Assembly (NCBI RefSeq): GCF_000234665.1
Contig: NC_018331.1
Span: 1-64,000 of the forward strand
Length of the DNA: 64,000 nucleotides
Direction: 5' to 3'
From: Leishmania mexicana MHOM/GT/2001/U1103
Taxonomy: Eukaryota; Euglenozoa; Kinetoplastea; Trypanosomatida; Trypanosomatidae
Made by a program: the position numbers and the translations under genes. Under the pieces are notes generated by a model that saw nothing but the letters and a program-made list of their open reading frames with translations, was not told where the DNA came from and did no database searches. Below, one piece after another: positions 20,077 through 30,178 of the stretch; the first letter of the stretch is position 1, and the number at the start of each line of letters is the position of its first letter.

Positions 20077-21855
20077 CTACATGAACAGCTTGTTCGGTGT
20101 GCCCCGCACTTTCAGCCCGTCGTGCGGAACCTGCGGGATGATGAAGTCGTGGTGGCGCCCGACAGCGTCCTCGTATGCCGCAACGTCACCCTTGTACGAA
20201 GGATCTCGGTAAATCGTTAGGTCATAGTTAAGCACCATGTACGACAAGGCGACTTGCGTCTCGATCATAGAGAGATGCTGCCCAAGGCAGTTGCGGGGGC
20301 CGTTGATAAAGGGAATGAATGCGTATGGGTGTATTTTCTTGGCGAACTTCACATCCTTCGTGCTTTGGTTCAGGTAGTTGGTATCGTTGGCGATCTCAGC
20401 ATCAATAAACCGGGTCGGGTCGAAGACTTCTGGCTTGTTCCACACATCAGGATTGTTGTGCACACCCTCGATGCCAACAGCGATCGTGCAGCCAGCGGGG
20501 ATGCGGACGTCGGCGTCGAGGCCGGTGTCTTCCGCAGGCCAGACGTCGTCCTTCGCTGCGTACCGCATCACCAGCGGCACAACGCTGTGCCGCCGCAACG
20601 TCTCGCGCAGCACTGCAGGCGTCCACACCAGGTCACGCACGTCATTGACCGACGGCACACCGCGAGGGCCGTAGCGAGTCTGCACGGTGCGCGTGCAACG
20701 GGCGGGGTCGAAGAGGCGCGTGGCCTCCTCCAAGACCCTCTGGCGGATCTCAGGGTGGCGCAGGACCTCGTAGGTCGCAAAGGTCAGCAGCGCGGCCGAC
20801 GTTTCGTGGCCAGCGAGCAAGATTGTCTTCACATCGTCAATGAGCCCCACAATCATCTTTTCGTCGATGCGATCGATCTGCGAAATGCACAGCGCCAGAA
20901 TGTCGGGTTTTGCTGTGTACTTGGAGTCATTGCGCTGCTCCCATCGACGACAGATGATGTCTCTCAGCACCTTGTTCAGCTCGGAGAGGCAGTGGTTACG
21001 CACGCGCGAGCCGTGCAGGAATGGCATGTAGGCGCGCCACGGTGCCCACACACGCTTGTTGCACTCGTGCACAATAGGCAAGTAGAGAGCCGGAAAGATG
21101 CGGTCGGACTCTTCAGCGGAGAGTGACAGCGCACTCTCGCTGATCACCTGCAGTGTCATGTGGCGGTACTCTTCGTTGAGGTCCACGGAGGGGTTCTTCG
21201 CGTTAACCGCGTCGAGCTTCAGCAGAATGCGGTCGACCGCCTTCATAGCCATTTCCGGGACGCTGTCCAGAATGTCGATGCGCAACGCATGCGACAACAG
21301 CAGGCGCCCCTTCTTCCACTGCTCATCCTCCGAGGTGACGAGGCCGGTGCCGAGGAGACACATGAAGTGTTTGTACGCTGCCGCAAGCGCTTTGCGGTAG
21401 TTGCGCTGGTGCGTGAGTAGGACGCGGCGCAGCAGGCGGGGCTCGTTGATGTAAATGACCCGCATGCCGGCGACGTTGTAGGTCACCAGACGACTCGTCT
21501 TGGGGCCGTCGACACTCTTCTTCTTTTTTGGCAGGTTCTTCTCGGGATACAGACTCCAGTTCGACATTTTCGACCACGGTGAGGGGCCCGCCAGCAACAG
21601 GGCATGCCCCAGAAATGGAATGCCGTGCTTAATGGTCGGCAGCTTCGAAAGATAAAAGTCCATGCGCAGCACGGGTAGCACGACCGCGATGACGGTGTAC
21701 AGAATGACAGCCGTCGCAATGGCAGTTGCCAAGGTGGTTGAGGCCATGTCCTCGCGCGCCAGCACCATTGCGTACGGCTGCACTGAGGAAGGCAACTTCG
21801 CGGCTGCGTTGTGGAGCGCAGCCACGATATAGCTTTGAAGCGCATTCGCGGCCAT
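20077..21855 (-). CDS. CYP5122A1: Cytochrome P450, CYP5122A1-like
   Basis: 592 residues. An N-terminal membrane anchor (about 38-62) precedes the P450 fold. The I-helix motif is AGHETS (348-353), the K-helix ExxR is E418-R421 (RETLR), a PERF-like DPTRF lies at 479-483, and the heme-binding loop FINGPRNCLG places the axial Cys at 523. This corresponds to the Leishmania P450 named CYP5122A1, reported as essential in L. donovani and linked to sterol C4-methyl oxidation. It is distinct from CYP51. The long N-terminal region before the anchor and the insertion at about 380-402 are kinetoplastid-style departures from mammalian CYP4. The start is the first in-frame ATG (MAANALQSY); the frame continues to a GTG at 21927. 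A CTCAG touches this ATG directly. Confidence 0.94.
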   Translation of the reverse strand: MAANALQSYIVAALHNAAAKLPSSVQPYAMVLAREDMASTTLATAIATAVILYTVIAVVLPVLRMDFYLSKLPTIKHGIPFLGHALLLAGPSPWSKMSNWSLYPEKNLPKKKKSVDGPKTSRLVTYNVAGMRVIYINEPRLLRRVLLTHQRNYRKALAAAYKHFMCLLGTGLVTSEDEQWKKGRLLLSHALRIDILDSVPEMAMKAVDRILLKLDAVNAKNPSVDLNEEYRHMTLQVISESALSLSAEESDRIFPALYLPIVHECNKRVWAPWRAYMPFLHGSRVRNHCLSELNKVLRDIICRRWEQRNDSKYTAKPDILALCISQIDRIDEKMIVGLIDDVKTILLAGHETSAALLTFATYEVLRHPEIRQRVLEEATRLFDPARCTRTVQTRYGPRGVPSVNDVRDLVWTPAVLRETLRRHSVVPLVMRYAAKDDVWPAEDTGLDADVRIPAGCTIAVGIEGVHNNPDVWNKPEVFDPTRFIDAEIANDTNYLNQSTKDVKFAKKIHPYAFIPFINGPRNCLGQHLSMIETQVALSYMVLNYDLTIYRDPSYKGDVAAYEDAVGRHHDFIIPQVPHDGLKVRGTPNKLFM

Positions 21856-23590
21856 CTGAGAATGGTTCACAAAAACAAAGGGGGGTCGAACACCATGTGA
21901 AATGGGGGACAGGAGAAGCTGTAGCACCCTCTCCTTGTCCGCTGTATTGTTTTGATTTTCTGTGACGGCTATCGTTGTGAAATCCGTCGAGACGCGGTGG
22001 TGCTTTGTAGCTGAGCGTGAGTCGAGAACAGACCTGTCTGTGTCGGTGAACGCGCTCGCGGCGCAGGCGGGAATGCGGGGAAGGAGGTGGTGGTGCGTTT
22101 GCGGCAGTGTCCAAAAAAGCGGGTTCCTTAATGGCGAGGGCCTACATCAGCGCAGGACATCACAAACAGAGAGGCACACGTACAAGGTAAGTCGAAACCC
22201 AGGTCTGCCGAGAGTGGGAAAAGAAACACGCGAAGCCAAGTTCGTTTTGGCTTCCGTGGCGGTCAGTGAGTGGGTTCTCTGAGTTTTGGGGTGTGGGCGT
22301 ACCCACGCAGAAAAGGCGAGAAATGGAAACGAAAAAAAAAAAGAAGGGCAGATGAACAGAGCGAAAGAGAGAAAGCGAAACCGAAGGATGCACAGAGGAA
22401 GGTAGACGAAAAGGGTAAGAAAGGTACTGATGCAATTATGTTGTTGTAAGCAGCGCGCAAGACAACTGCTGTAGCCGAGGGCGCGCCCAACGGGAACGAG
22501 AGGAGAACAGTCGTGGGAGTGGGGAGAGGAGGCGTGAAAAGATAAGGAACAGGAGAAGGGAAACAAGGGAAGTATGCTCGGCCCGCATACACTTTGGAGG
22601 GTCAGTTGCGCCTAACAGCACATGACATCGTGGACGGTGCGATTCGAAGGTCCGTAGCTTTTGAGAGAGGGGAAAAGGGCATCAACTTCTCTCCTTCGTT
22701 CGCTCACTGAAGCTCTCAGCTCTCGCTGAGAGAAGGGGAGCAGCGGTAAGACAAAAAAAATACTTTTCTTTGGTTCTTTCTAAGCGGGTTCGTACGCCTA
22801 TGAGGCCGACATGAAATTAGGGCAAGCAAATAAGAGAGAACAGGAGTAAGAGAACATATGTACACACAGATATAAGGAGACACAGACAGAGACAGAAGAG
22901 AAGAAACAGAGCAAGGAGAAACAAGGAGGACGAGGCGCGCAGCAACAATAACGTAATGAAGGGAAAAGGGGGGAAGAAAAGGCAAAGGACAAAAATCAAA
23001 CGTCCATTGAAGTCGGAGGCAAATGAAACACGTACATAAATACGGAAACACGTACACGAACACACACCAACGGCGCTCACCCGCGCACACGCACACACGC
23101 AATATGGTATACAAACGGCGCCAAGCATAATTCGAAGTCTGGACAACACAACGAAGAAAAGAGGAGACGAAAGAGAGGAAACACGGAGAGTGAGCGAGGA
23201 GGAGGAAAGAAACAGGAGAATACGAGAGGGAGACAAAGAACGCAGAAAGAGGTGCGTCAGATTCATTTACATATAGAAAGATTTTTGTCTGTGGGTCCTT
23301 GATCCAAACACCGAAGCGAGGAAAGAAACAAGGAGAAGCTAATAAACACGGTGAGAGCAATAAAATCGTGGAGGAAAAGGAGAAGGGGGAGTAGAGGTAC
23401 TCGTTGAGGAGGCCTGAAGGGAGCAAGTGGAACGTACGTAAGGACCTGCAGCCGACAGTTCTACTGTAGTTGTTATTGGCGGTCAGCCCACGCTAACACT
23501 CACCCATGCTCTTTCCCACCACCAGTACTTACCACACCACAGAACAAAAAGCGAAAAGACGACCATGAAGAGAAACGGAAGCCGGCTCGG
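21856..23590. other. Long intergenic region: kinase 3' UTR / P450 5' UTR
   Basis: No gene seen in 1.7 kb. From about 22320 to 23400 the plus strand is very purine-rich, so the sense (minus) strand is a long C/T-rich 3' UTR. Apparent minus-strand frames here translate to low-complexity Ser/Leu/Phe/Pro/Cys strings caused by that composition. Confidence 0.7.
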
Positions 23591-25573
23591 CTACGGGAAC
23601 GCCAGACCACTCGTCTTGTGCTTTGCTAGCAGCGCCTTCAGCGATGGTGACATTCCTTTCGGGGCCGAGGAGTCTATTCGAGGAAGGTCACTCTTTGAGG
23701 CAGCATCGTCCACTTTCCTTGCATCCAGCTGGTGTGTGGTGCGAGGCGAGTTGTTCCTCTTCAACGGTGGGTCGGCGCTCGTGGCCGATTTCCTTCTATA
23801 CCGGCTGTTGTTCAGCAGCGTCGCCACAGGATCGGGCGGAAGCGCTGGCTGGGAAACGTAGCTTTCGCTTTTCAATTCCGCCGAGGCCCCCGAGCCGTGT
23901 CGCTGCGCCAGCACCCCCATGGAAGTCATCTCCGACGCAAACTCCTCCATGAGCTCGTCCAAGTCAATCTCTACCTTCGCCGCCGCGGACGCCGCCGTCG
24001 GAGAAGTAGTCTTGGCTTCCTTGTATGGGTTATGGCGCCGCGGGGACGCCACGGCGTCGCGATTGTTGGCGGTGGGCGCCAGGGGGTATGGCCTTGCCAC
24101 GGATGCGGAGACCTTCAGGTTGGGTGCCGCTCTAGGTGAGTGCACAGCGCTGGCAGCCGGCAGTGCGTAAGACACCGGCAGTTTCCCTTTTCCCGTCGGG
24201 ACGTTTTTCAAGGCTCCTAGCTTCTTCGCAAGCAAGTTGTCTGCTGTTTCCTGCGAGCGGCGCTTTCCCTTAGCCAGTGTCGTCGTCAGGCTGGGGCCCT
24301 GGTGGCCATTGGCGAGCACTGGTATCCCCGCTGGTGAGAGAGCCCCGCGCCCACGCAGAGGTGACGAAATGTTCGGCAGCGTGTCAAGGGACGCTGGCGA
24401 GGTGGACAACGCAACAGGGAGCTTTGGCAACGACAGGGAAGGGTCCTTTAGGGGGCCGAGCAGGTAGAACTTGCGTGACGAGGTGTCCGAGAGCGATGCG
24501 TCGGTGGAGGCCCTAGCCGCCTTTAGCGCCGCCACCTGGTCCATGGTGGGGCTCTTCAGCGCGGGCGGTGCTGTTTTCGACCCTGGCAGCATCCGCTTTG
24601 CCATGACCGCCAGCTGGTCCAGAGCGGCAGCGGATGGAGCGTTGCACTCGTCAATGCCGACGTTGAAGAACGGGTGCTGCAGGCATTGCTCCGCCGTCAG
24701 TCTCACTTTCGGGTCGTAGACGAGCATCTGACGCAGCAAGTCCAGCGCCGGCAACGGGATGTGCGACGGCAGCGCTTGAGCAAGGCCGGAGCCGGCTACT
24801 TTAGGAAAGACGTAGCGGATTTTTTTGGCCAAGCGAAGTCCACCGGCCCACACCTCCTCAGTGGGGGACCCAAGCACCGACATTATCTTGAAGAGCTGAT
24901 CTACCTCGTTTGTGCCTGGAAAAAGTGGCCGCATGGTGATGAGTTCCGCCATAATACACCCGGCAGCCCACACATCCACCGCAGCGCCGTAGAAGCGATC
25001 CTGCAGGAGCAGCTCTGGTGCGCGGTACCACCGCGTCGACACGTAGTCGGTGAACGGGGGGCGAGCACGGATCTCCTTGACGAGTCCGAAGTCTGCCAGC
25101 TTCAGCACCTCGTCGCCGCTCGCTTCTTTCCGAATGAGAAGGTTTTCCGGCTTCATGTCTCGGTGGAAGTAGCCGCGTTTGTGGATGTACACGAGTGCCT
25201 GCAGCATTTGGCGCATGTAGTTCTTTACAAGAGGGTACGGAATCAACGGTGCAGTAGAGGGTGTACTAGCTGGCCGCCCGCCCTGCTGCTTGGCCTTTTT
25301 GATGACGCCGAGCAAATCGCAGTCCATGTACTCGAAGACGAAGAACAGCTCGTTGTTCTCTCGAATTACCTCACGCAGCTTCACCACGTTGGGGTGGCCG
25401 TGAATGCGCCGCACAACGTCCACCTCGGGAAGCTTGACGCACTCCTCCCAGGTGTAGAATTTCTGCTTCATCTTCTTGATGGCTACAAGCTGGCCGGTTT
25501 TCTTGCTCACGGCCTTTGCGACGGAGCCGAACGTGCCATCTCCGATTTGAGCGAGAATTTCATATTTGTCCAT
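23591..25573 (-). CDS. RCK-family protein kinase (MAK/ICK/MOK-like)
   Basis: 660 residues. Residues 1-303 are a complete Ser/Thr kinase: Gly loop GDGTFGSV (11-18), catalytic Lys33 (VAIKK), HRDMKPEN (137-144), DFG (161-163) and activation motif TDY (175-177) in TDYVSTRWYRAPE. The TxY plus KMKQKF/EVIREN pattern is characteristic of the RCK group (MAK, ICK/CILK1, MOK) rather than true MAPKs. RCK kinases control cilium length and intraflagellar transport. The C-terminal half (305-660) is Ala/Ser/Pro-rich and probably disordered, with an acidic helix near 540-555 (KVEIDLDELMEEFASEM). The ATG at 25571-25573 lies directly before the kinase domain. A flagellar role is inferred from the family. Confidence 0.94.
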   Translation of the reverse strand: MDKYEILAQIGDGTFGSVAKAVSKKTGQLVAIKKMKQKFYTWEECVKLPEVDVVRRIHGHPNVVKLREVIRENNELFFVFEYMDCDLLGVIKKAKQQGGRPASTPSTAPLIPYPLVKNYMRQMLQALVYIHKRGYFHRDMKPENLLIRKEASGDEVLKLADFGLVKEIRARPPFTDYVSTRWYRAPELLLQDRFYGAAVDVWAAGCIMAELITMRPLFPGTNEVDQLFKIMSVLGSPTEEVWAGGLRLAKKIRYVFPKVAGSGLAQALPSHIPLPALDLLRQMLVYDPKVRLTAEQCLQHPFFNVGIDECNAPSAAALDQLAVMAKRMLPGSKTAPPALKSPTMDQVAALKAARASTDASLSDTSSRKFYLLGPLKDPSLSLPKLPVALSTSPASLDTLPNISSPLRGRGALSPAGIPVLANGHQGPSLTTTLAKGKRRSQETADNLLAKKLGALKNVPTGKGKLPVSYALPAASAVHSPRAAPNLKVSASVARPYPLAPTANNRDAVASPRRHNPYKEAKTTSPTAASAAAKVEIDLDELMEEFASEMTSMGVLAQRHGSGASAELKSESYVSQPALPPDPVATLLNNSRYRRKSATSADPPLKRNNSPRTTHQLDARKVDDAASKSDLPRIDSSAPKGMSPSLKALLAKHKTSGLAFP

Positions 25574-26445
25574 CGCTGCGTGATATCTCTAGAGGTCTAA
25601 AATAAAGTAAAGGAGGGAAAGGGAATGCGAGAGAGGCAACAAGCGATGCCCTGGCAGTCCGGGGGGAGTAGCAAACGGGAGGAAACGCATACATACATGC
25701 TGGACGTGTGTGTGGGTGGGTGGGAGATGGGCAGAAAAGGTAGGTGAAGTGGCGAGACAAAACGATGTGCGAATACGTTGGCGCACGTGCACACACGACA
25801 GCAACAACAAGGAGAGGAGAGAGGAGGAAGGAGGCAGGTGATGAGACATGGACGGCCGCAAGAGCACAAACGAGAGAATCGTAAAAGAGTAGCACGGCGC
25901 CGAGAGCACTGGAAAGAGGCCCAGCAACACTTGCCCTCGTGCGCCCGTGGCGTCGGAAACACGGCACACATACACAGATGTACATCCTGTACTGGTCGGC
26001 ACCTCAAAGAAAGTCACGTCATCAAGGTAGATGAGATTTTCTCCGACCTCCTCCTATTACGACCCCCGCAGTGACAAGAGAACTACGGCGCGACATATGC
26101 ACGTGTGTGTCGGTGTGTACTCTCCCCTGCATGCACACACGACCCTCCAGGGATGAGGGGAGGGAGGGGCCACGTGTCGTATCACAATGCTCCGATGTAG
26201 CACACACCCGAAGTCAAGATTTATTTCATTCCTTTGCCTGCGCTTGTTATCTGGCAGATATTCTACGAGTACTAGTGAAACGAAACCAAAAAAATGCGTG
26301 GAGAAGGCCCTTCTCCGACTTGGAGACACTAAGACCCATCGCCCATTTTGTTTAAATCCTACCTCTCTCCTCAAACGCGAAAAGAGACATACGCGCATAG
26401 GCGCAGACATACACAGCGACGCAGGCGCGCATAGAAACCACCTTT
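25574..26445. other. Intergenic: 85-residue gene 3' UTR / kinase 5' UTR
   Basis: No gene seen. The minus strand is C/T-rich near 25600-25860, suited to the kinase's splice signal. Frames on both strands are composition artefacts. Confidence 0.65.
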
Positions 26446-26703
26446 TTAGGGATGCAGAGAGTGTGGATCCGGGGGCCAGGCACCGCTCAAGCCACCGTTG
26501 GCGGCGGCGATGATGAGGAACCCCATCACAAAGTTAGTGATCATGTTACTAATCGACCACGTGCCCAGAACGAAAAACTGAGTGGTGAAGGACTTCGGCA
26601 CGTACGCAGGCTTCAGGCTGTCGAACTTCATGGGCACAACGCAGCCCTTTCCGATGGGAGCGGTCACGCTCTGGTAAAAGCGAGCGGTGGTACGACGCAG
26701 CAT
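26446..26703 (-). CDS. Small mitochondrial-type membrane protein, unknown
   Basis: 85 residues from the ATG of MLRRTTARFYQSVTAPIGKG, which reads as a short mitochondrial presequence (basic, Ser/Thr/Arg, no acids). A conserved-looking middle (VPMKFDSLKPAYVPKSFTTQ) is followed by one membrane helix at about 50-67 (SISNMITNFVMGFLIIAA) and a Pro/His-rich C terminus. Size and layout suggest an accessory subunit of a respiratory complex or ATP synthase, several of which are kinetoplastid-specific. That is inference; I cannot name the subunit. The frame extends upstream only to a TTG. Confidence 0.75.
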   Translation of the reverse strand: MLRRTTARFYQSVTAPIGKGCVVPMKFDSLKPAYVPKSFTTQFFVLGTWSISNMITNFVMGFLIIAAANGGLSGAWPPDPHSLHP

Positions 26704-27494
26704 GACGGCAAAGCAAAGCAGCCTCAACAAGATAAACTGGATGCCTCCGCTATAGTGGAACGTATATTCTCGCGAGGGACTTCATTGAGCGAAGAGAGGT
26801 GCGCAGAGGGTGAAGAACGATGAGGAGCATGGCGAAAGGGAGAAGAGCAGACATCCATCGCACACAGTCTGACGAACGCAACACTCAGCAAGATACGCAG
26901 CGGCGATAAGGGCGGTTGAGCCTCCCTCCCCCACACACTACTGTTGTTAACCCTAACCTTTGCGCGCGTATCGAAAAACAACTCGTAGACGCGACACTAC
27001 GCACGTGTGGGTGCCCCTTTGGAGCTGCACTTTCAGAGGCAGGGGTGCAGTTGAGGGACAGGAGGCAGTATATCGTGGTTCCTCGCCCACTAGAGGTAGC
27101 ACCGATCTGATTTTCTTTGGGGCCGTGATTGGCCAACGAGGCAGATTCACAAGCGGAAAATGTTCAACATAATACTTTACTGAAGTGCCACAAAGAGAAG
27201 AACGCGTACCCACACGACAAGCATCACCACAGAAACCGACCGACCTACTCACATCGACAATCCGGACAGAGAGAAGAACACAAAAAAAAACGGAAACAAG
27301 CAGGAGTGAAGGCGGCAATAGGCATCGTCTTCGGAGTCGGGCGTGACAGAGATGTGCGAGCCACGACGGTGAGAGCCACAAAAAAAAGAACACAAGATAA
27401 GAGAACACAGGAATTGGTGAGGATGAAAACTACGCAGCGCTCAAGAAGCAGCCCACAAAGAGGTGCAGAACGGAAGGACATTTCATTCCTCCGG
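26704..27494. other. Intergenic between the 85-residue gene and SIDER-like copy 2
   Basis: No gene seen. A lone TTAACCCTAACC (26947-26958) resembles two telomere units but is too short to be meaningful. Purine-rich plus-strand stretches occur at 27180-27420. Confidence 0.65.
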
Positions 27495-28042
27495 GTCTAT
27501 TCTCTGCCATACAACACAAGTCGAACCCCACGCTACCTCCGGCCCTGTCACAGACACATCGCACGGTGCCAAGCAGCCCTACACACACGCCCTGCAGCAA
27601 TGCGCCGACTCCGTCATCCGAGCACGGCCCCTGCCCCACACTCCGCAGGTCGCCCCACACCTGCCTCCATCACGCCGGCAGCCGCCTAGTGTGCATCCCC
27701 GTAGGGGTGGCGCACAGGCCCCCACACCACACACACACACCAGCAAGGGCAGTCAGGCCCGGGTGCAATGCGTTCCAGGCACGCCGACACTCTGCCTACC
27801 ACATGGACGGCACAAGCGTGTTCGCTGTCGCGGGTCACCCACTACGCCAGCGCCACCCCCAGGACCCCAGCACCGACACACCAGTGGCCATGCATCGCGC
27901 TCACCTCCCCACGTCGTAGGCACTCGAGCCTTGTCACCATGAGAAGTGGGGTTCCGGCACTGGCAGGCGGGGGGATGGGAGGGGGAGGGGCTGCCTGTAC
28001 GTCCCCGCATACGGTGTGGAGTGTACTGGGCGCTGACGTACC
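27495..28042 (-). mobile_element. SIDER-like retroposon, copy 2
   Basis: About 548 bp, same family as the copies at 39308, 48766 and 53030 and in the same orientation (sense on the minus strand, with gene transcription). Its 3' end (TATGGCAGAGAAT on the minus strand) matches copy 1 rather than copies 3-5, and it has a single GGGGATGGGAGG unit in its G-rich segment. It lacks the terminal AGAGTGAGGGGTGTCC. It lies in the 3'-UTR position of the RING-CH gene. Confidence 0.75.
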
Positions 28043-28291
28043 TCCGATGACGGGGAGAAGGGAGAAGTAAGAATGAGCGACAAAAAAAAGATGGCGTCGA
28101 ATATGCAACCAAGTCATCTCCCATGCGTTTACCACTGGTAAGTGGTATCAACACGACTTCATGGCAGCACGCAGTGAATGCTGCAGGGAAGACGGAAGCT
28201 CGAAGTAGAAGTGGTGGATGATGTAATTCTGTTGCGCACATAAGGTGAGAGAGAGACAAGGTCGTGAGTCAGCTTACACAGATTCCTGCGT

Positions 28292-30178
28292 CTAGCTCTC
28301 GGCTCTTGCGGCGACAGCCTCCCGCTCCTCCGAAAAAGAGTCGAGTATCTTGGCGAAATTGGAAAAGGTGTCCATCAGGTGCAGCAATACCGCGGACGCA
28401 AGGCCAGCACCGTACGAGACCTCCCAGGTGAAAAGATGGTCGAAGATGAGGCTGAGGAAGGCGGACATTGCGTAGCTCATGGGAATCTCAATGAACAGGA
28501 GTGATAGCAGCACAAACAGCAACTGCACCCCTGCCGACCTCGTGTCCCTCACGAAGGGCTCCATTATGCTCAGATTGAGAGCCAACGCAGCCAGAAAATA
28601 CGCGGTGAGAACCCAATGGTAGCCGTGGTAGAAGCCCCAGTCGACGCCGGGGTCACACAGCGTTGCCGAGAAAAATGCAGCCTTCAAGGAGTACGCCCCA
28701 CCTACGGCGAAGAGCACTGTCATCGCCAGGTACAAAAACTTTGCCGCGAAGTGCCGAACGACTGACTCGATGATGGGGGTGCCAGTGATAAGGTCAGGAT
28801 TCTGCGGAACGACGACGCGCACGAAAGTGTACGGAGTCTTGCACTCCGCGCACACGCGACGGTGCTGTGGGTTGCTTGTCATCTGTCGCCACTGCTCGAG
28901 GCAGGTGTGGTGCACAAACTTGCTCGAGCCGTTGCAGGCGCATGGGGCGAAGAGGTCGTCACGCGGCTCTGAGCAGCGGCAGATGCGGCACGTCGGCTCC
29001 GAGTCCTCTTCCTCCGAGAAGGCCGTCGAGTTGAGGGCGGTGATCTCGCGCTCCGACTCTGCGGTGTGCTCGCGAGCAGGCACACGGGGGCATCGCACCC
29101 CCAGCCATCGGAGGCGCGAGGCGCAGCAAGCATTCACGCATATGAGTTCTTGAATCTTGGCCCACACATACGCCGCACCCCCCTGCAGACTGTTTGACGC
29201 CACCTTTGCGACGCGCTGAAAGAAGACGAGAGGGCCGTCGCTGGCCTCTTCGCTGTAGAGCAGTGTTGGTACTAATACGTCTTCGCCTGTTCGCTGGCGC
29301 GCCATCAGCGCTCCAACCTCCCGCGTCACAGTGAGGAAGGAAAATGTTATCACGACGCTCACCACAAGAAGTGCCAAGCGACCTGTCACGCTCTCGATCC
29401 ACCACCGATGGTTGAGCGGGTTTGACGACGGTTGTCGGGATAGCACGAGCACAACGTCTACTACCGTCTCGGCATCGTGTGGGAGGCTGCTGTGGAGGCG
29501 GACGCGCAACGGGCCGTTCATTGTATACTGCTTGCCAACGCGGAAGAGAAATCTGGCGGAGTACTGGGCAGGATCGATTTCTTTGTAGCTTCTCGTGTAT
29601 GTCGCCGCTCGTGAGAGGTAGCACTCGTCCATAATGTCGGAGCACGTAGCGCTTTCCTCCATGCGCATGGACCCGTCGTTCTCCGGGTACACGACGTCTG
29701 AGCGATTCAAGTGCGCCTTGAAATCCTCCAATGCTTTGACCGTGCTCGACAGAGGCGTGGGGTCTTGCCAAACAATGGCGTCAAAGTCGGTTTCATAGCG
29801 ATGGCGAAAGCGGAACATCATGTATAGCATGTGGTCGTGAAGATTGCACGCCGCGGTCGTCCCAGACTCGACCACGCAGTAGGGAACAGTGAGAAAGTCA
29901 AACGTGCGAGTCGCGTAGCTGTTTTCGGAGCCATAGAATGTGAGAGAGGCTACGGAGACGGAAGGGTTTGGATCATACCGCGACACGAAGAGGCTGCGCT
30001 GCCCGAGAGAAACGGCCTCGGATGTGCCCGTCGTCGAAAGTATTCGGGAGTTGTTGATGTCAAAAAGGGCCAGCGTCGGCACCGATTTTGCTGGTGAGCT
30101 AGCATACGTCGATGTTGGCGCGAGGGAGAACAACACGAGCACGGCCAGCACGGACGCCACTTTCTGGCGAAAGGACAT
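28292..30178 (-). CDS. RING-CH (MARCH-type) membrane E3 ubiquitin ligase
   Basis: 628 residues. A signal peptide (1-26) leads into a luminal domain of about 230 residues. The first membrane helix is at about 266-286. A cytosolic segment follows with the RING-CH domain at 397-446: CRICRCSEPRDD, then CACNGS, FVHHTCLEQW, and CAEC. The His at the fourth ligand position defines the C4HC3 RING-CH type. Further helices lie near 481-503, 522-540 and 550-580. MARCH-type ligases ubiquitinate membrane proteins. A signal peptide plus a large luminal domain is unusual, since most MARCH proteins place RING-CH near the N terminus. The frame is open upstream to 30697, but an acceptor AG at 30186-30187 supports the ATG at 30178. 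Confidence 0.9.
   Translation of the reverse strand: MSFRQKVASVLAVLVLFSLAPTSTYASSPAKSVPTLALFDINNSRILSTTGTSEAVSLGQRSLFVSRYDPNPSVSVASLTFYGSENSYATRTFDFLTVPYCVVESGTTAACNLHDHMLYMMFRFRHRYETDFDAIVWQDPTPLSSTVKALEDFKAHLNRSDVVYPENDGSMRMEESATCSDIMDECYLSRAATYTRSYKEIDPAQYSARFLFRVGKQYTMNGPLRVRLHSSLPHDAETVVDVVLVLSRQPSSNPLNHRWWIESVTGRLALLVVSVVITFSFLTVTREVGALMARQRTGEDVLVPTLLYSEEASDGPLVFFQRVAKVASNSLQGGAAYVWAKIQELICVNACCASRLRWLGVRCPRVPAREHTAESEREITALNSTAFSEEEDSEPTCRICRCSEPRDDLFAPCACNGSSKFVHHTCLEQWRQMTSNPQHRRVCAECKTPYTFVRVVVPQNPDLITGTPIIESVVRHFAAKFLYLAMTVLFAVGGAYSLKAAFFSATLCDPGVDWGFYHGYHWVLTAYFLAALALNLSIMEPFVRDTRSAGVQLLFVLLSLLFIEIPMSYAMSAFLSLIFDHLFTWEVSYGAGLASAVLLHLMDTFSNFAKILDSFSEEREAVAARAES

Noticed and set aside
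22716..23426. 236-codon minus-strand frame
   Set aside because: Low-complexity Ser/Leu/Phe/Cys string produced by a pyrimidine-rich 3' UTR; several overlapping frames have the same look.
26947..26958. Interstitial TTAACCCTAACC
   Set aside because: Only two telomere-like units; too short to distinguish from chance.
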